Assembly: GCA_014377785.1 (NCBI GenBank)
Contig: JACMOZ010000340.1
Span: 1-53,725 of the forward strand
Direction of reading: 5' to 3'
Length of the DNA: 53,725 bases
Source of the DNA: Aeromicrobium sp.
Lineage (GTDB): Bacteria > Actinomycetota > Actinomycetes > Propionibacteriales > Nocardioidaceae
Shown: positions 34,635-44,137 of the stretch, one piece after another
Numbering within the stretch: the stretch's first letter is position 1
Layout: every line of letters starts with the position of its first letter
Translations under genes and position numbers: made by a program
Notes under the pieces: model-generated
Told to the model about the DNA's origin: nothing
The model's input: the letters and a program-made list of their open reading frames with translations, nothing else
Database searches by the model: none

Positions 34635-35364
34635 GTTCTTCTCCAGAAGTTGAGCCCGCTTTCAAGGCGTCGAGCTGCCGGTCGATATCGGGCCCATCGA
34701 TGTTGGCTGGATTGCTGAGATCCTCGAATTGCCGGTCGAAGGCCTCGGTCGTATGCGGATCCTGGCCCGGGCCGCTGATGACGCCTTCGCGGACGAGTTC
34801 GTCGACGGCGTCGGCGTGGGCTTCGAGTTCGCGAGTGTGCTGTTCGGCCGCCTTGACGGCCTGGCCGACTTCACCCATTTGCGAGGAAATGCCTGTTGTC
34901 GCGCTGTTGATTTCGGCGCGGGCGGCAGCAGCGGTATGGCGGGCCGACAACGTGTCTTTGCGGAGGCGGAACTCTTCGATCCTGATCTGAATCTGCTGCG
35001 CTGAATCTTCGAGCTTTTCTTCTTCGATCTTGAGGCCCACATGTTGGGAATCGAGGCCGACGACCGCCTTGTCGAGCGTCACTTTGCGGGTAAGGGCGGC
35101 CCTGGCCGCATCGTCATCACCATCGGCAACGGCAGCGCGTGCGACCTTGTCCAGCTCAGCGCCTTGCTGATTGAGTTGGTTGATTTGCAGCTCGACTCGT
35201 TTGCGACTGGTGGCAACGTCGGCGACTCCACGGCGTACTTGCTGAAGCAAAGCGAGTTGCGAGCGATAACTTTCATCCAGCCGTTCTTTGAGCGCCTCAA
35301 TATCACCGTCGTCCCGTTTTTGACGGGAGCGGAAGATTTGCGTCAGTCGCTTCCAAGTGCTCAT
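34615..35364 (-). CDS. pspA: Phage-shock protein A family (PspA/IM30)
   Basis: The 249-residue, mostly helical coiled-coil protein begins MSTWKRLTQIFRSRQK and has the family motif RRGVADVATSRKRVELQ. PspA/IM30 proteins assemble on stressed inner membranes as ESCRT-III-like filaments. I prefer ATG 35364 over GTG 35370 because TAGGCT ends seven bases before ATG, giving a leaderless start. The gene is divergent from DUF3043, whose own -10 box lies only four bases away from this one. Confidence 0.92.
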   Translation of the reverse strand: MSTWKRLTQIFRSRQKRDDGDIEALKERLDESYRSQLALLQQVRRGVADVATSRKRVELQINQLNQQGAELDKVARAAVADGDDDAARAALTRKVTLDKAVVGLDSQHVGLKIEEEKLEDSAQQIQIRIEEFRLRKDTLSARHTAAAARAEINSATTGISSQMGEVGQAVKAAEQHTRELEAHADAVDELVREGVISGPGQDPHTTEAFDRQFEDLSNPANIDGPDIDRQLDALKAGSTSGEEHGQDKI

Positions 35365-35371
35365 GCTCACA

Positions 35372-35377
35372 AGCCTA
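35372..35377 (-). promoter_or_regulatory. -10 box for leaderless pspA
   Basis: TAGGCT on the minus strand ends seven bases before ATG 35364. It is four bases from the -10 box of the divergent DUF3043 gene. Confidence 0.45.
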
Positions 35378-35381
35378 CGGG

Positions 35382-35387
35382 TAGGGT
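35382..35387 (+). promoter_or_regulatory. -10 box for leaderless DUF3043 gene
   Basis: TAGGGT ends seven bases before GTG 35395. Because the divergent pspA box is so close, RNA polymerase cannot occupy both promoters at once. Confidence 0.45.
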
Positions 35388-35394
35388 AATCCGG

Positions 35395-35946
35395 GTGGTA
35401 GACAACTCAGCCGGGACATCAGGCAAGGGGCGTGCAACGCCGTCCCGCAAGGACGCCGAAGCCGCCCGCAAGAAGCAAATGAAGACAGCCGTTTCGCGTA
35501 AAGAGCAGACAAAGAAGCAGAAAGTAGCTCGCGATGTCGCCCGCGGTCGCACTCGTGACGCAATGCGTGGCGACGGAGACGACCGATATCTCCCGTTGCG
35601 CGAGCAAGGATCCGTTCGCCGCTTTTGCCGCGACTACATCGACCGCCGTTTCAACATGGCTGAGTTCCTGCTGCCGATTCTGATAGTCATTCTGCTGTTC
35701 AGCTTCGTCAACCGCCCCTGGGCGCAACTCGCTGTCGTCGCGCTCTGGTCGGCCACCATCCTTGCCACCATCGTCGACGAAATCGTTCTGCTCCGCGGAC
35801 TTCGCAAAGAGCTCAAGGCGCGGTTCGAGCCCGGCGCCACCCGTGGTTGTCTCCCGTACTCGCTGTTGAGGACTACTCAGCTCCGACGTTTCCGGATGCC
35901 GAAGCCCCAGGTCAAGCGCGGCGAAACTCTCAAAGACCGCTACTGA
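35395..35946 (+). CDS. DUF3043 membrane protein
   Basis: The product is 183 residues. It starts with a Lys/Arg-rich segment (RKDAEAARKKQMKTAVSRKE), has RRFCRDYIDRRFNMAEFLLP, then two membrane helices near residues 85-125 and a basic C-terminal tail. This is the DUF3043 family of actinobacteria (Rv2203-like region). Function unknown. The start GTG 35395 is set by the upstream TAGGGT and lack of a ribosome site. Confidence 0.88.
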   Translation: MVDNSAGTSGKGRATPSRKDAEAARKKQMKTAVSRKEQTKKQKVARDVARGRTRDAMRGDGDDRYLPLREQGSVRRFCRDYIDRRFNMAEFLLPILIVILLFSFVNRPWAQLAVVALWSATILATIVDEIVLLRGLRKELKARFEPGATRGCLPYSLLRTTQLRRFRMPKPQVKRGETLKDRY

Positions 35947-35983
35947 CAACTGAGGTGCTCCGGGACCGGTTTGGCCCGCGTCA

Positions 35984-35989
35984 TACAGT
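35984..35989 (+). promoter_or_regulatory. -10 box for leaderless aldo/keto reductase gene
   Basis: TACAGT ends six bases before ATG 35996; no Shine-Dalgarno. Confidence 0.45.
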
Positions 35990-35995
35990 GACGAC

Positions 35996-37006
35996 ATGGA
36001 ATTTCGTCAGCTCGGCAACAGTGGACTCAAGATCTCCGAAATCGCGTATGGAAACTGGATTACGCATGGTTCCCAGGTCGAGGAGGATGCCGCCAACGCC
36101 TGTGTCAGGCGAGCGCTCGACGAGGGCATCACTACCTTCGACACCGCTGATGCTTACGCCAACACGAAGGCTGAATCGGTCCTCGGCCGAGCGCTCAAGG
36201 GGCAACCGCGTCAGGACCTCGAGATCTTCACGAAGGTCTACTGGCCCACCAACAAGCGCGGCCACAACGATTCAGGGCTGTCCCGCAAACACATAATGGA
36301 ATCGATCGACGGTTCGCTGGAGCGATTGCAGACCGACTACGTCGATCTCTACCAAGCCCACCGATACGACGTCGCAACGCCGCTCGAGGAGACGATGGAG
36401 GCGTTCGCCGATGTCGTGAAGTCCGGCAAGGCGCTCTATATAGGCGTCTCGGAATGGACTGCCGATCAGATCCGCGAAGGCCACCGGCTCGCTCGCGAAC
36501 TTCACGTCCCGTTCGTTTCGAGTCAACCGCAGTATTCGATGCTATGGCGAGTCATCGAGGGCGACGTCGTCCCGACAAGCGAAGAACTCGGCATCGGCCA
36601 GATCGTCTGGTCGCCGGTCGCGCAAGGCGTCCTCAGCGGCAAGTACAAGCCCGGTCAGCCGCTGCCCGCCGGTTCACGCGGCACCGACGAAAAGAGCGGC
36701 GCCGATTTCATCAAGCGCTTCCTGACCGACGAAACCCTCGAACGCGTCGCGAAACTTGAGCCGATCGCCGCCGATTCGGGATTGTCGATGGCGCAACTCG
36801 CCGTCGCCTGGGTATTGCAGAACTCCAACGTCTCGGCGGCAATCATCGGTGCTTCGCGTCCCGAACAAGTGACCGAAAACGTCAAGGCGTCCGGCGTGAA
36901 ACTCGACGCCGAAACGCTCAAGGCAATCGACGAAGCGCTCGGCGATCTGGTCGTCAGTGACCCCGCGCTCACCCAGGAGCAGACCATGAAGGTCCGCCCG
37001 AGCTAG
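35996..37006 (+). CDS. Aldo/keto reductase (voltage-channel beta-subunit-like)
   Basis: The 336-residue (beta/alpha)8 NADPH-dependent oxidoreductase starts MEFRQLGNSGLKISEIAYGN. The catalytic tetrad can be seen: Asp and Tyr in TFDTADAYAN, Lys in FTKVYWP, and His in LYQAHRYD. The nicotinamide and phosphate region includes QVTENVKASG near the C-terminus. It resembles the KCNAB/YghZ-like aldo-keto reductases. The physiological substrate is not known. The gene is convergent with the small 64-residue gene and their stops abut. Confidence 0.92.
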   Translation: MEFRQLGNSGLKISEIAYGNWITHGSQVEEDAANACVRRALDEGITTFDTADAYANTKAESVLGRALKGQPRQDLEIFTKVYWPTNKRGHNDSGLSRKHIMESIDGSLERLQTDYVDLYQAHRYDVATPLEETMEAFADVVKSGKALYIGVSEWTADQIREGHRLARELHVPFVSSQPQYSMLWRVIEGDVVPTSEELGIGQIVWSPVAQGVLSGKYKPGQPLPAGSRGTDEKSGADFIKRFLTDETLERVAKLEPIAADSGLSMAQLAVAWVLQNSNVSAAIIGASRPEQVTENVKASGVKLDAETLKAIDEALGDLVVSDPALTQEQTMKVRPS

Positions 37007-37201
37007 CTAACCTGCGTGCAGGCTCATCGGCCCGTACACCTCTTTGTCATCCTCGAAAAGGCGCACCTGGTCGACTCCATCGCCGACCAGATCGGCAAAG
37101 GACTCGCCGACCCAGGACTCGGCATCGCTGCGGCTTTCGAACTCTTCCGAGGTGCCAACCACTTTTGCGTCGGCGGTTTCGAGTTTCCAGGTCCAGGCCA
37201 T
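37007..37201 (-). CDS. Small conserved actinobacterial protein
   Basis: The 64-residue protein (start ATG 37201; AAAGG seven bases upstream) reads MAWTWKLETADAKVVGTSEE at its start and ends with LFEDDKEVYGPMSLHAG. It belongs to a small family of about 60-residue acidic proteins common in actinobacteria. I see an ESRSDAESWVGESFADL segment shared by the family. Function unknown. It lies directly after gcvT on the same strand, with the gcvT stop overlapping its Met region. Confidence 0.8.
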   Translation of the reverse strand: MAWTWKLETADAKVVGTSEEFESRSDAESWVGESFADLVGDGVDQVRLFEDDKEVYGPMSLHAG

Positions 37202-37203
37202 GG

Positions 37204-38304
37204 TCATGCCTTTCTCGTTGAGGCTTCGACAAACGGGGGTTTGGTCACCGTGAACGCTTCGCTGCGGCCGCGAACGTCGACCGTCACGGTAGTGCCGACC
37301 TCCACGCCGGGATCGAGCAGGGCGAGAGCAATGCCCTGGCGCAGCGTCGGTGAAAAGGTGCCGGAAGTGACTTCGCCGAGTTCTGCACCGGCTTCGCCGT
37401 TGACTGTCATGCCCGGACGCGGGATGCCGCGGCCCTGAGCGGTCAGTCCGCGAAGGGTGCGCACAGTCTTTTCGGCACGCTGTTTCTCCAACGCCTCCTT
37501 GCCCCAGAATGCGGCTTTCTTCCAGCCCACGGCCCAACCGGCACGCGCCATGACCGGGCTGATCTCCAGCGACAATTCGTGGCCGTGCAGCGGATAACCC
37601 ATTTCGGTCCGCAACGTGTCCCGCGCTCCGAGTCCGCATGCCCGGATCCCAAATGTCGATCCGGCCGTCATCACGGCGTCCCAGACGGCAATTGCCCCGG
37701 CGCTCGGGATGACGAGTTCGTAACCCCGTTCGCCGGTGTAGCCGGTACGGCATACTGTCAACTTCTGCCCGGCGATCTCTCCCTCGGCGAATGACATGTA
37801 GTCGTGTTCAGTTGGCAATCCGAGGGCTCGGACGACTTCGTCGCTCAACGGGCCCTGCACTGCAAGGATCGCGAAATCCCGGTGCTGATTGATGACCTCG
37901 ATGCCTTCGGGCGCCTTGGCCTGAAGCCTCGTCACGACGTCAGCCGTGTTGGCCGCATTGGGGATGAGGAAGACTTCGAATTCACTTCGCAGATAGGCGA
38001 TCAGATCGTCGACAGTGCCACCGCCTTCATCACAACACAACGTGTATTGCGCTTGGCCGGTCGCGATCTTTCGCAGGTCGTTCGTCAGGCAGTCGTTGAG
38101 AAAATCGGCCGCGCCGGTCCCGCGTACGAGCGCCTTGCCCAGGTGGCTGACGTCGAACAGTCCGACCGCTTCGCGCACCGCCTTGTGTTCGGCCAGCACC
38201 CCCCCGCCGGCATACTCCAGGGGCATGTCCCAACCGCCGAATTCGGCAAGTTTGGCGCCCAGTTCGACGTGACGATCGTGAAGGGGTGAGTGCAGCAAGT
38301 CCAT
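37204..38304 (-). CDS. gcvT: Aminomethyltransferase (glycine cleavage T protein)
   Basis: The 366-residue protein transfers the aminomethyl group of glycine from H-protein lipoyl to tetrahydrofolate. It has the N-terminal [25 protein letters not shown], the [13 protein letters not shown] motif and an [17 protein letters not shown] block, as in GcvT. I start at ATG 38304 because TAGGTT lies seven bases upstream and no Shine-Dalgarno is present. Lipoylation genes (lipA, lipB) are 7 kb away. The rest of the glycine cleavage system is not in the window. Confidence 0.95.
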   Translation of the reverse strand: MDLLHSPLHDRHVELGAKLAEFGGWDMPLEYAGGGVLAEHKAVREAVGLFDVSHLGKALVRGTGAADFLNDCLTNDLRKIATGQAQYTLCCDEGGGTVDDLIAYLRSEFEVFLIPNAANTADVVTRLQAKAPEGIEVINQHRDFAILAVQGPLSDEVVRALGLPTEHDYMSFAEGEIAGQKLTVCRTGYTGERGYELVIPSAGAIAVWDAVMTAGSTFGIRACGLGARDTLRTEMGYPLHGHELSLEISPVMARAGWAVGWKKAAFWGKEALEKQRAEKTVRTLRGLTAQGRGIPRPGMTVNGEAGAELGEVTSGTFSPTLRQGIALALLDPGVEVGTTVTVDVRGRSEAFTVTKPPFVEASTRKA

Positions 38305-38311
38305 GGCGGCC

Positions 38312-38317
38312 AACCTA
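38312..38317 (-). promoter_or_regulatory. -10 box for leaderless gcvT
   Basis: TAGGTT on the minus strand ends seven bases before ATG 38304. Confidence 0.4.
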
Positions 38318-38360
38318 TACCGGCTCCTCGTACCGGATAAAGAGAGCCATCGCCCGCGGT

Positions 38361-38366
38361 TAGAGT
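38361..38366 (+). promoter_or_regulatory. -10 box for leaderless pepA
   Basis: TAGAGT ends six bases before ATG 38373 and overlaps no Shine-Dalgarno. Confidence 0.45.
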
Positions 38367-38372
38367 GAGGTC

Positions 38373-39818
38373 ATGCCCGAATTGACAGTCAGTTCCGCCA
38401 GCCCAACCACGACTCGCGCCGATGCACTTGTTCTCGGTATCCGCAACGATGACGACGCCGGGGAGTTCGCCGATCAGCTCGCGCTCCTCAACTTCACCGG
38501 CGACGACGGACAGGTCACCGTGTTTCCCTCCGGTGGCGCCGTCAATGCACCGTTGATCGTGGCGGTCGGCCTGCCGGAGACCCCCACCGGCGAGGACTTG
38601 CGCCGCGCCGCCGCCCGTGGAGTCAAGGCCGCCAAGGGCGCTTCCACCCTTGCCGTCGCCCTTCACCCGGCCGGCGTCGACGAAGTTGCAGCCATCGCCG
38701 AAGGCATTAACCTCGGCACCTACGACTTCGACCGTTACAAGACCAAGAAGAAGGGCGTCAAGGCGGCAATGGTGGTCAAGAACGCCGTCATCCTCACCGC
38801 CTTCGCCCGCAAGACAACCACTGCCAAGGCCCTCGATCGTGCGGCGACCATCGCAGCAGCAGTCAACCAGACCCGCGACTGGGTCAACAGCCCTCCCGGC
38901 GACCTGCGTCCACCCGAGTTCGCACGCCAGATCAGCGAGTATGTCCCCGCCGCAGTCAAGGCCGAGGTCTGGGATGAAAAGCGACTCGCCAAAGAAAAAT
39001 GCGGCGGCATCCTCGGTGTCGGCCAGGGTTCGGACGCTCCCCCGCGACTGGTGAAACTCACGTACACGCCGACCGGGGCGACAAAACATCTCGCCCTCGT
39101 CGGCAAGGGCATCACCTTCGACTCGGGCGGACTCTCGATCAAACCCGGCGCTTCCATGCAGACCATGAAACTCGACATGGCCGGTGCCGCCGCCATCGTC
39201 GCGGCCATCGTGGCGATCGCCCAACTCGGTCTTCCCATTCAGGTCACTGCCTTTGCTTGTCTCGCCGAAAACATGCCCAGCGGTTCGGCGACCCGCCCCG
39301 GCGACGTACTGACCATGCGCGACGGCCAGACCGTCGAGGTGCACAACACCGATGCCGAGGGACGACTCGTCCTGGCCGACGGTCTTGCCCTCGCGGCCGA
39401 ATCCACGCCCGACCTGATCGTCGACGTGGCCACCCTGACCGGCGCCTGCATGGTTGCCCTCGGTTTACGGACCGCGGGGATCCTCAGCAACGACGACGAA
39501 CTCTCCGAACAGGTCTTCGCCGCTTCACACACTGCTGGCGAGTCGATGTGGCCGTTGCCGATCACCGAGGAAATGAAGTCCGTCGTCAGGTCCTCGAGCA
39601 TCGCCGATCTCCGCCAGCACAACCCGAAGCCTTATGGCGGCACGCTGTTCGCTGCCGCGTTCTTGCGCGAATTCGTCGGCGAACTCCCCTGGGCACACCT
39701 CGACATCGCCGGGCCGTCCTTCAACGAGGGCAGCGCTTATGACTACACGCCGGTCGGCGGCACCGGCACGAGCGTCCGCACCCTCGTACAACTGGCCACG
39801 GAACTGTCCGAGGGTTGA
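38373..39818 (+). CDS. pepA: Leucyl aminopeptidase (M17)
   Basis: The 481-residue enzyme removes N-terminal residues from peptides. The C-terminal catalytic domain has the two-metal motifs: GKGITFDSGGLSIKPG (Lys, Asp), MKLDMAGAAAI, the NTDAEGRLVLADGL signature and AHLDIAGPSFN. The N-terminal half is less conserved, as usual. It is also known in other bacteria to act as DNA-binding architectural protein. The gene overlaps the next start codon (TTGA). Confidence 0.95.
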   Translation: MPELTVSSASPTTTRADALVLGIRNDDDAGEFADQLALLNFTGDDGQVTVFPSGGAVNAPLIVAVGLPETPTGEDLRRAAARGVKAAKGASTLAVALHPAGVDEVAAIAEGINLGTYDFDRYKTKKKGVKAAMVVKNAVILTAFARKTTTAKALDRAATIAAAVNQTRDWVNSPPGDLRPPEFARQISEYVPAAVKAEVWDEKRLAKEKCGGILGVGQGSDAPPRLVKLTYTPTGATKHLALVGKGITFDSGGLSIKPGASMQTMKLDMAGAAAIVAAIVAIAQLGLPIQVTAFACLAENMPSGSATRPGDVLTMRDGQTVEVHNTDAEGRLVLADGLALAAESTPDLIVDVATLTGACMVALGLRTAGILSNDDELSEQVFAASHTAGESMWPLPITEEMKSVVRSSSIADLRQHNPKPYGGTLFAAAFLREFVGELPWAHLDIAGPSFNEGSAYDYTPVGGTGTSVRTLVQLATELSEG

Positions 39819-40051
39819 GCGTCAAACCGATCGACACGGAGTCCTCACGACGACTGTGGGCGTCGTACGTCGAAGCTCATCGGGAGTTCTCCGACGAACT
39901 GCCTCCGACCGAACGATTCGGTGACTCAGCGGAGATGGCCGATGAATTCCTCGACGGGATAATCAACGGATCGAAGCGTGCGACTGCCGGACTGGTTGCC
40001 GATTATGTCCACGAGGGCGAAGCGCTCGACCGACCGATCTTGAGGCATTGA
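39815..40051 (+). pseudogene. Truncated ASCH-domain remnant
   Basis: The frame from TTG 39815 gives 78 residues (RRLWASYVEAHREFSDELPP through GIINGSKRATAGLVADYVHE), which match the first half of about 150-residue ASCH-domain proteins. The sequence stops at TGA 40049-40051 after RPILRH, and the next 60 bases contain no trace of the rest in any frame. It overlaps pepA by four bases. I read this as a deletion remnant, not a functional gene; an ASCH protein next to pepA would be rare but not unknown. Confidence 0.7.
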
Positions 40052-40110
40052 GGTAGCAATCGCAACCCAAAACCCTCAAGCTTCGTCGGACTCGGGTGGT
40101 GCGGCAGCAG

Positions 40111-40698
40111 CTAGTTCTCTACGAGGCCCAGCGCCCGCGCGGACTCTTCGACCCGATCCCATTGCGAGCGGTCTCCGGCCCGGCGGTCGGGGTGAGCCGC
40201 CGCCCGAGCGCGTTTCCACAATCGTTCGACATCGTCCTTGCCCGGATTGTCGGGCAGCGGATCGGCGCCGGCGATCGATTCGAGGGTCATCAGGGCGGCC
40301 ATCTCCTTCGGCGACTTGGCCTTGGGCGAATGAGCCGCCTTGTCCCGATTCGCCGCCGTCGCGGTTCGCTGACTTTGCGACGTTCGTACGTTGTAGTCGC
40401 GCATCCGCTGCGGATAGCCCACCCGGTTGGTGTCATAGCAGGGAATTCCGAGCTTCTTGGCAAGTGCGGCGGCCGCTTCGGGCGAAGACACCCGGCGACG
40501 CGTCGACTCACCGTCGGAAGCAACCAGGAGCATCGTGGTCTGCGTGACGGACGTTTTCGGTTCGACGAACGCCTCAACGCCTTTGCGCGATGCGGTGAAC
40601 TCACGCAATTGCTTCATGTCGGCTTTGGTCGAATCGCGATCAGAGACGACTGCGCCGCCATCGGTGCGCGCATTCTTTCGGCGCCAGAAGTTCCCCAT
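40111..40698 (-). CDS. Conserved actinobacterial protein, oxidoreductase-annotated family, with J-domain-like C-terminus
   Basis: The protein has 195 residues (ATG 40698, MGNFWRRKNARTDGG). Its N-terminal half has FVEPKTSVTQTTMLLVASDG and RRRVSSPEAAAALAKKLGIP, ending YPQRMRDYN; such proteins, usually 130-170 residues, lie between pepA and lpdA in many actinobacteria. The C-terminal part adds DDVERLWKRARAAAHPDRRA with an HPD motif and WDRVEESARALGLVEN, resembling a J-domain. If so it could contact DnaK; the helix order is not complete enough to be sure. It is divergent from lpdA. Confidence 0.75.
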   Translation of the reverse strand: MGNFWRRKNARTDGGAVVSDRDSTKADMKQLREFTASRKGVEAFVEPKTSVTQTTMLLVASDGESTRRRVSSPEAAAALAKKLGIPCYDTNRVGYPQRMRDYNVRTSQSQRTATAANRDKAAHSPKAKSPKEMAALMTLESIAGADPLPDNPGKDDVERLWKRARAAAHPDRRAGDRSQWDRVEESARALGLVEN

Positions 40699-40826
40699 AG
40701 GAACAAGTGTGCCTGACGCCTGTGAGCGGCGAAGCCAAACATCAACACGGCGCGTCACCCCAGTCACGTCCGCCTTGACGCGAGTGACAAGATGAACGGC
40801 GTACGCATTTGACACGGGAGGCCTAA

Positions 40827-42221
40827 GTGGCGGACGGCGCCAGCAACAACTTTGACATCGTGATTCTCGGCGGCGGCAGCGGCGGTTATGCCTGCGCTTT
40901 ACGAGCGGCCCAACTGGGTAAGAGCGTGGCCCTCATCGAAAAGGGCAAACTCGGTGGCACGTGCCTCCACAACGGCTGTATCCCCACGAAAGCACTCTTG
41001 CATTCGGCCGAAGTCGCCGATGCCGCACGTGAAAGCGACGTGTTCGGCGTCAAGGCCACGTTCGAAGGCATCGATATGGCGAAGGTCAATGCCTTCAAAG
41101 ACGGCATCATCAGCCGCCTTTACAAAGGGCTGCAGGGCGTGATCAAGAGCGCCGGCATCACGGTCGTCGAAGGCGAAGGAAAACTCGTCGCCACTGCGCC
41201 TGAGGGCGGGGGAACTGTTGAGGTCAACGGCGAGCGCTACACCGGCAAGAATGTGGTCCTGGCCACCGGTTCATACGCCCGCACGCTTCCCGGACTCGAG
41301 ATCGGCGGCCGCGTCATCACAAGCAACGAAGCCGTCGGCATGAGCGAAGTGCCCAAAGCCGTCGTCATCATCGGCGGCAGTGTCATCGGTGTGGAGTTCG
41401 CGTCAGTATGGAAGTCCTTCGGTGCCGACGTCACGATTGTCGAGGCACTCCCGACTCTGGTCCCGCTGGAAGACCCCGTGCTGTCCAAGCAACTCGAACG
41501 CGCCTTTCGCAAACGCAAGATCAACTTCAAAACCGGCACAAAGTTCACCGGCGTCGAGCAGACCGACAGCGGAGTCAAGGTCTCGCTCGAATCGGGCGAA
41601 ACGCTCGACACCGAACTCGTTCTCGTCGCTGTCGGCCGCGGCCCCAACTCGGCGAACATGGGCTATGAGGAACAAGGCATCACCGTAGATCGCGGTTGGG
41701 TCATCGCCAACAAACGTCTCGCCACCAACGTGGCCGGCATCTTCGCCGTCGGCGACCTCGTCCCCGGCCTCCAGCTTGCTCACCGCGGGTTCGCCCACGG
41801 AATCTTCGTTGCCGAAGAAATTGCGGGCCTCAAGCCGATGCCGGTCATTGACTCGGGCATTCCGCGCGTCACCTATTGCGATCCTGAAATCGCTTCGGTC
41901 GGTCTCACCGAAGCCCAGGCTCGCGAAAAGTATGGCGACGTCGACACCTACGAATACAATCTCGGCGGCAACGGCAAGAGCCAGATCCTGCAGACGGCCG
42001 GGCTCGTCAAACTGGTGCGCGAGAAGGATGGCCCGATCGTCGGCGTGCACATGATCGGCGCCCGTTTCGGTGAACAGGTCGGCGAAGCCTCCCTCATCGT
42101 CAATTGGGAAGCCTTCCCCGAGGATGTTGCCCAATTCATCCACCCTCACCCGACGCAAACCGAAGCTCTTGGCGAAGCCTCCCTGGCCCTCGCCGGCAAA
42201 CCACTCCACACCCACGCCTGA
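40827..42221 (+). CDS. lpdA: Dihydrolipoyl dehydrogenase (E3)
   Basis: The 464-residue FAD flavoprotein reoxidises the lipoyl arm of 2-oxoacid dehydrogenase and glycine cleavage complexes. It has the FAD loop [14 protein letters not shown], the redox disulfide [13 protein letters not shown], the NAD-binding [15 protein letters not shown], the second FAD motif [11 protein letters not shown] and the active-site HPHPTQTEA (His and Glu). GTG 40827 has GGGAGG five bases upstream. It is upstream of sucB (18-base gap) and likely cotranscribed. One E3 may serve all complexes. Confidence 0.96.
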   Translation: MADGASNNFDIVILGGGSGGYACALRAAQLGKSVALIEKGKLGGTCLHNGCIPTKALLHSAEVADAARESDVFGVKATFEGIDMAKVNAFKDGIISRLYKGLQGVIKSAGITVVEGEGKLVATAPEGGGTVEVNGERYTGKNVVLATGSYARTLPGLEIGGRVITSNEAVGMSEVPKAVVIIGGSVIGVEFASVWKSFGADVTIVEALPTLVPLEDPVLSKQLERAFRKRKINFKTGTKFTGVEQTDSGVKVSLESGETLDTELVLVAVGRGPNSANMGYEEQGITVDRGWVIANKRLATNVAGIFAVGDLVPGLQLAHRGFAHGIFVAEEIAGLKPMPVIDSGIPRVTYCDPEIASVGLTEAQAREKYGDVDTYEYNLGGNGKSQILQTAGLVKLVREKDGPIVGVHMIGARFGEQVGEASLIVNWEAFPEDVAQFIHPHPTQTEALGEASLALAGKPLHTHA

Positions 42222-42238
42222 GAAATCCAGAGGTCACC

Positions 42239-44131
42239 ATGGCAACGACTGTCACCCTTCCCGCCCTCGGTGAAAGCGTCACCGAGGGAACGGTAACCCG
42301 TTGGCTCAAACAGGTCGGCGAGGCGGTCGCCATGGACGAGCCGCTGCTCGAGATCTCGACCGACAAGGTCGACACCGAGATCCCTTCGCCCGTTGCCGGC
42401 GTCCTCCTTGAAATCAAGGTGCAAGAAGACGACACGATCGAGATCGGCGCCGAACTCGCCGTCATCGGTGAGGAAGGCGAAAGCGCCGTGCCCGCGGCCG
42501 AGGCCCCAGTAGCCGAAGAAGCTCCAGCGGCACCTGCCGCCGCGGAGGCTCCTGCTCCTGCCAAAGAAGCTCCAGCACCGCCCGCCGCGGAGACTCCTGC
42601 TCCTGCCGAAGGAGCTCCAGCGGCACCCGTCGCCGAAGCTCCTGCTCCTGCCAAAGAAGCTCCAGCGGCACCCGTCGCCGAAGCTCCTGCTCCTGCCGAA
42701 GAAGCTCCAGCGGCACCTACTGCCGAGAGCACACCGTCGTCGGGGGTTACGGTGACCCTGCCCGCATTGGGCGAAAGCGTGACCGAAGGAACCGTGACCC
42801 GTTGGCTCAAGGCGGTCGGCGATGACGTCGCGGTCGATGAGCCGCTGCTTGAGATCTCGACCGACAAGGTCGACACCGAGATCCCCTCACCGGTTGCCGG
42901 CAAACTCCTGGAGATCAAGGTCGCCGAGGATGAAACCGTGGAGATCGGTGCCGAACTCGCCGTCATCGGTGCCGAAGGTGCCACACCGGCCGCCGAAGCT
43001 GCTCCCGCCCCCGAGTCGGCAGCTGCGCCCGAACCCACTCCAGCACCGGCTCCCGTCGCGGCACCGACTCCAGCACCGACTTCCACTCCTGCGCCGGCTC
43101 CCGTCGCCGCACCGGTACCCGCACCTGCTCCCGCAGCCTCGCCGGCTCCGGCACCCGCGGCGGCTCCGGCACCCGCGGCGGCTCCGGCCGAAACTCCTGC
43201 GGCATCGAATTCATCGGGCGACTCCTACGTGACGCCGATCGTCCGTAAGCTCGCCAAGCAGCATGGCGTCGACCTGGCCGCCATCACCGGCACCGGTGTC
43301 GGTGGACGCATCCGCAAGCAAGATGTCCTCGACGCCGCATCTTCCAAAAAAGAGCCGTCCGCCCAAACTCCGGCAGCGGCGACCACTGCGGCCGCAGAGG
43401 TCTCCCCGCTGCGCGGCAAGACCGAAAAGCTTTCGCGCCTGCGCAAGACCATCGCCACCCGGATGGTCGAATCGCTTCAGATCTCGGCCCAGCTGACCAC
43501 CGTCCTTGAAGTCGACGTCACCGAGATCGCCCGCCTGCGCAATCGCCACAAGGCCGCTTTCGCCGAACGTGAAGGCGTCAAGTTGTCATTCCTGCCGTTC
43601 TTCGCCAAGGCCACCGTGGAAGCGCTCAAGACCTATCCACAAGTCAACGCCTCACTCGATATCGAAGCCGGCACGGTCACCTACCCGGCAGGTGAGCACC
43701 TCGGCATCGCCGTCGACACCGAGCGGGGACTCCTCGTCCCTGTCATCAAGGACGCCGGAGACTTGTCGATCGCCGGGCTGGCTCGCAAGATCGCCGACGT
43801 GGCCGATCGCACCCGCAACAACAAGGTTGTCCCAGACGAATTGTCCGGCGGCACGTTCACGATCACCAATACCGGTAGTCGCGGCGCACTGTTCGACACA
43901 CCGATCATCAATCAGCCGCAAGTCGCCATCCTGGGCACCGGCGCGGTCGTCAAGCGGCCAATCGTGATCGAAGACCCGAACATCGGTGAGAGCATCGCAG
44001 TCCGTGACATGATCTACCTCGCGCTCACCTACGATCACCGTATCGTTGACGGCGCCGATGCCGCCCGTTTCCTCACCAACATCAAGGAACGCCTTGAGGG
44101 TGCGGCCTTCGACGCAGAACTCGGTAACTAG
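42239..44131 (+). CDS. sucB: 2-oxoacid dehydrogenase E2 acyltransferase with two lipoyl domains
   Basis: The 630-residue E2 has lipoyl domain 1 (residues 2-76, lipoyl Lys43), an Ala/Pro/Glu linker, lipoyl domain 2 (about 170-245, Lys210), a second Ala/Pro linker, the E3-binding domain ([20 protein letters not shown], near 330-365), and a catalytic domain with His600 and Asp604 in DHRIVDGAD. The lipoyl lysines are in [18 protein letters not shown] [12 protein letters not shown]. The architecture is that of actinobacterial DlaT/SucB; the E1 partner is not in the window, so pyruvate versus 2-oxoglutarate cannot be decided. A four-copy 45-bp repeat encodes the first linker. Confidence 0.95.
   Translation: MATTVTLPALGESVTEGTVTRWLKQVGEAVAMDEPLLEISTDKVDTEIPSPVAGVLLEIKVQEDDTIEIGAELAVIGEEGESAVPAAEAPVAEEAPAAPAAAEAPAPAKEAPAPPAAETPAPAEGAPAAPVAEAPAPAKEAPAAPVAEAPAPAEEAPAAPTAESTPSSGVTVTLPALGESVTEGTVTRWLKAVGDDVAVDEPLLEISTDKVDTEIPSPVAGKLLEIKVAEDETVEIGAELAVIGAEGATPAAEAAPAPESAAAPEPTPAPAPVAAPTPAPTSTPAPAPVAAPVPAPAPAASPAPAPAAAPAPAAAPAETPAASNSSGDSYVTPIVRKLAKQHGVDLAAITGTGVGGRIRKQDVLDAASSKKEPSAQTPAAATTAAAEVSPLRGKTEKLSRLRKTIATRMVESLQISAQLTTVLEVDVTEIARLRNRHKAAFAEREGVKLSFLPFFAKATVEALKTYPQVNASLDIEAGTVTYPAGEHLGIAVDTERGLLVPVIKDAGDLSIAGLARKIADVADRTRNNKVVPDELSGGTFTITNTGSRGALFDTPIINQPQVAILGTGAVVKRPIVIEDPNIGESIAVRDMIYLALTYDHRIVDGADAARFLTNIKERLEGAAFDAELGN
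42548..42727 (+). repeat. Four tandem 45-bp repeats in the sucB linker
   Basis: The unit encodes [15 protein letters not shown] and occurs four times (180 bases) with near-identical DNA. Copies differ mainly by Lys or Glu at position 6. Such units expand and contract by slippage; copy number should vary between strains. Confidence 0.9.
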
Positions 44132-44137
44132 AAACCG

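Noticed and set aside
42548..42727. Regular repeats as a CRISPR array
   Set aside because: The 45-bp units have no unique spacers and are in frame with the Ala/Pro linker of an E2 protein.
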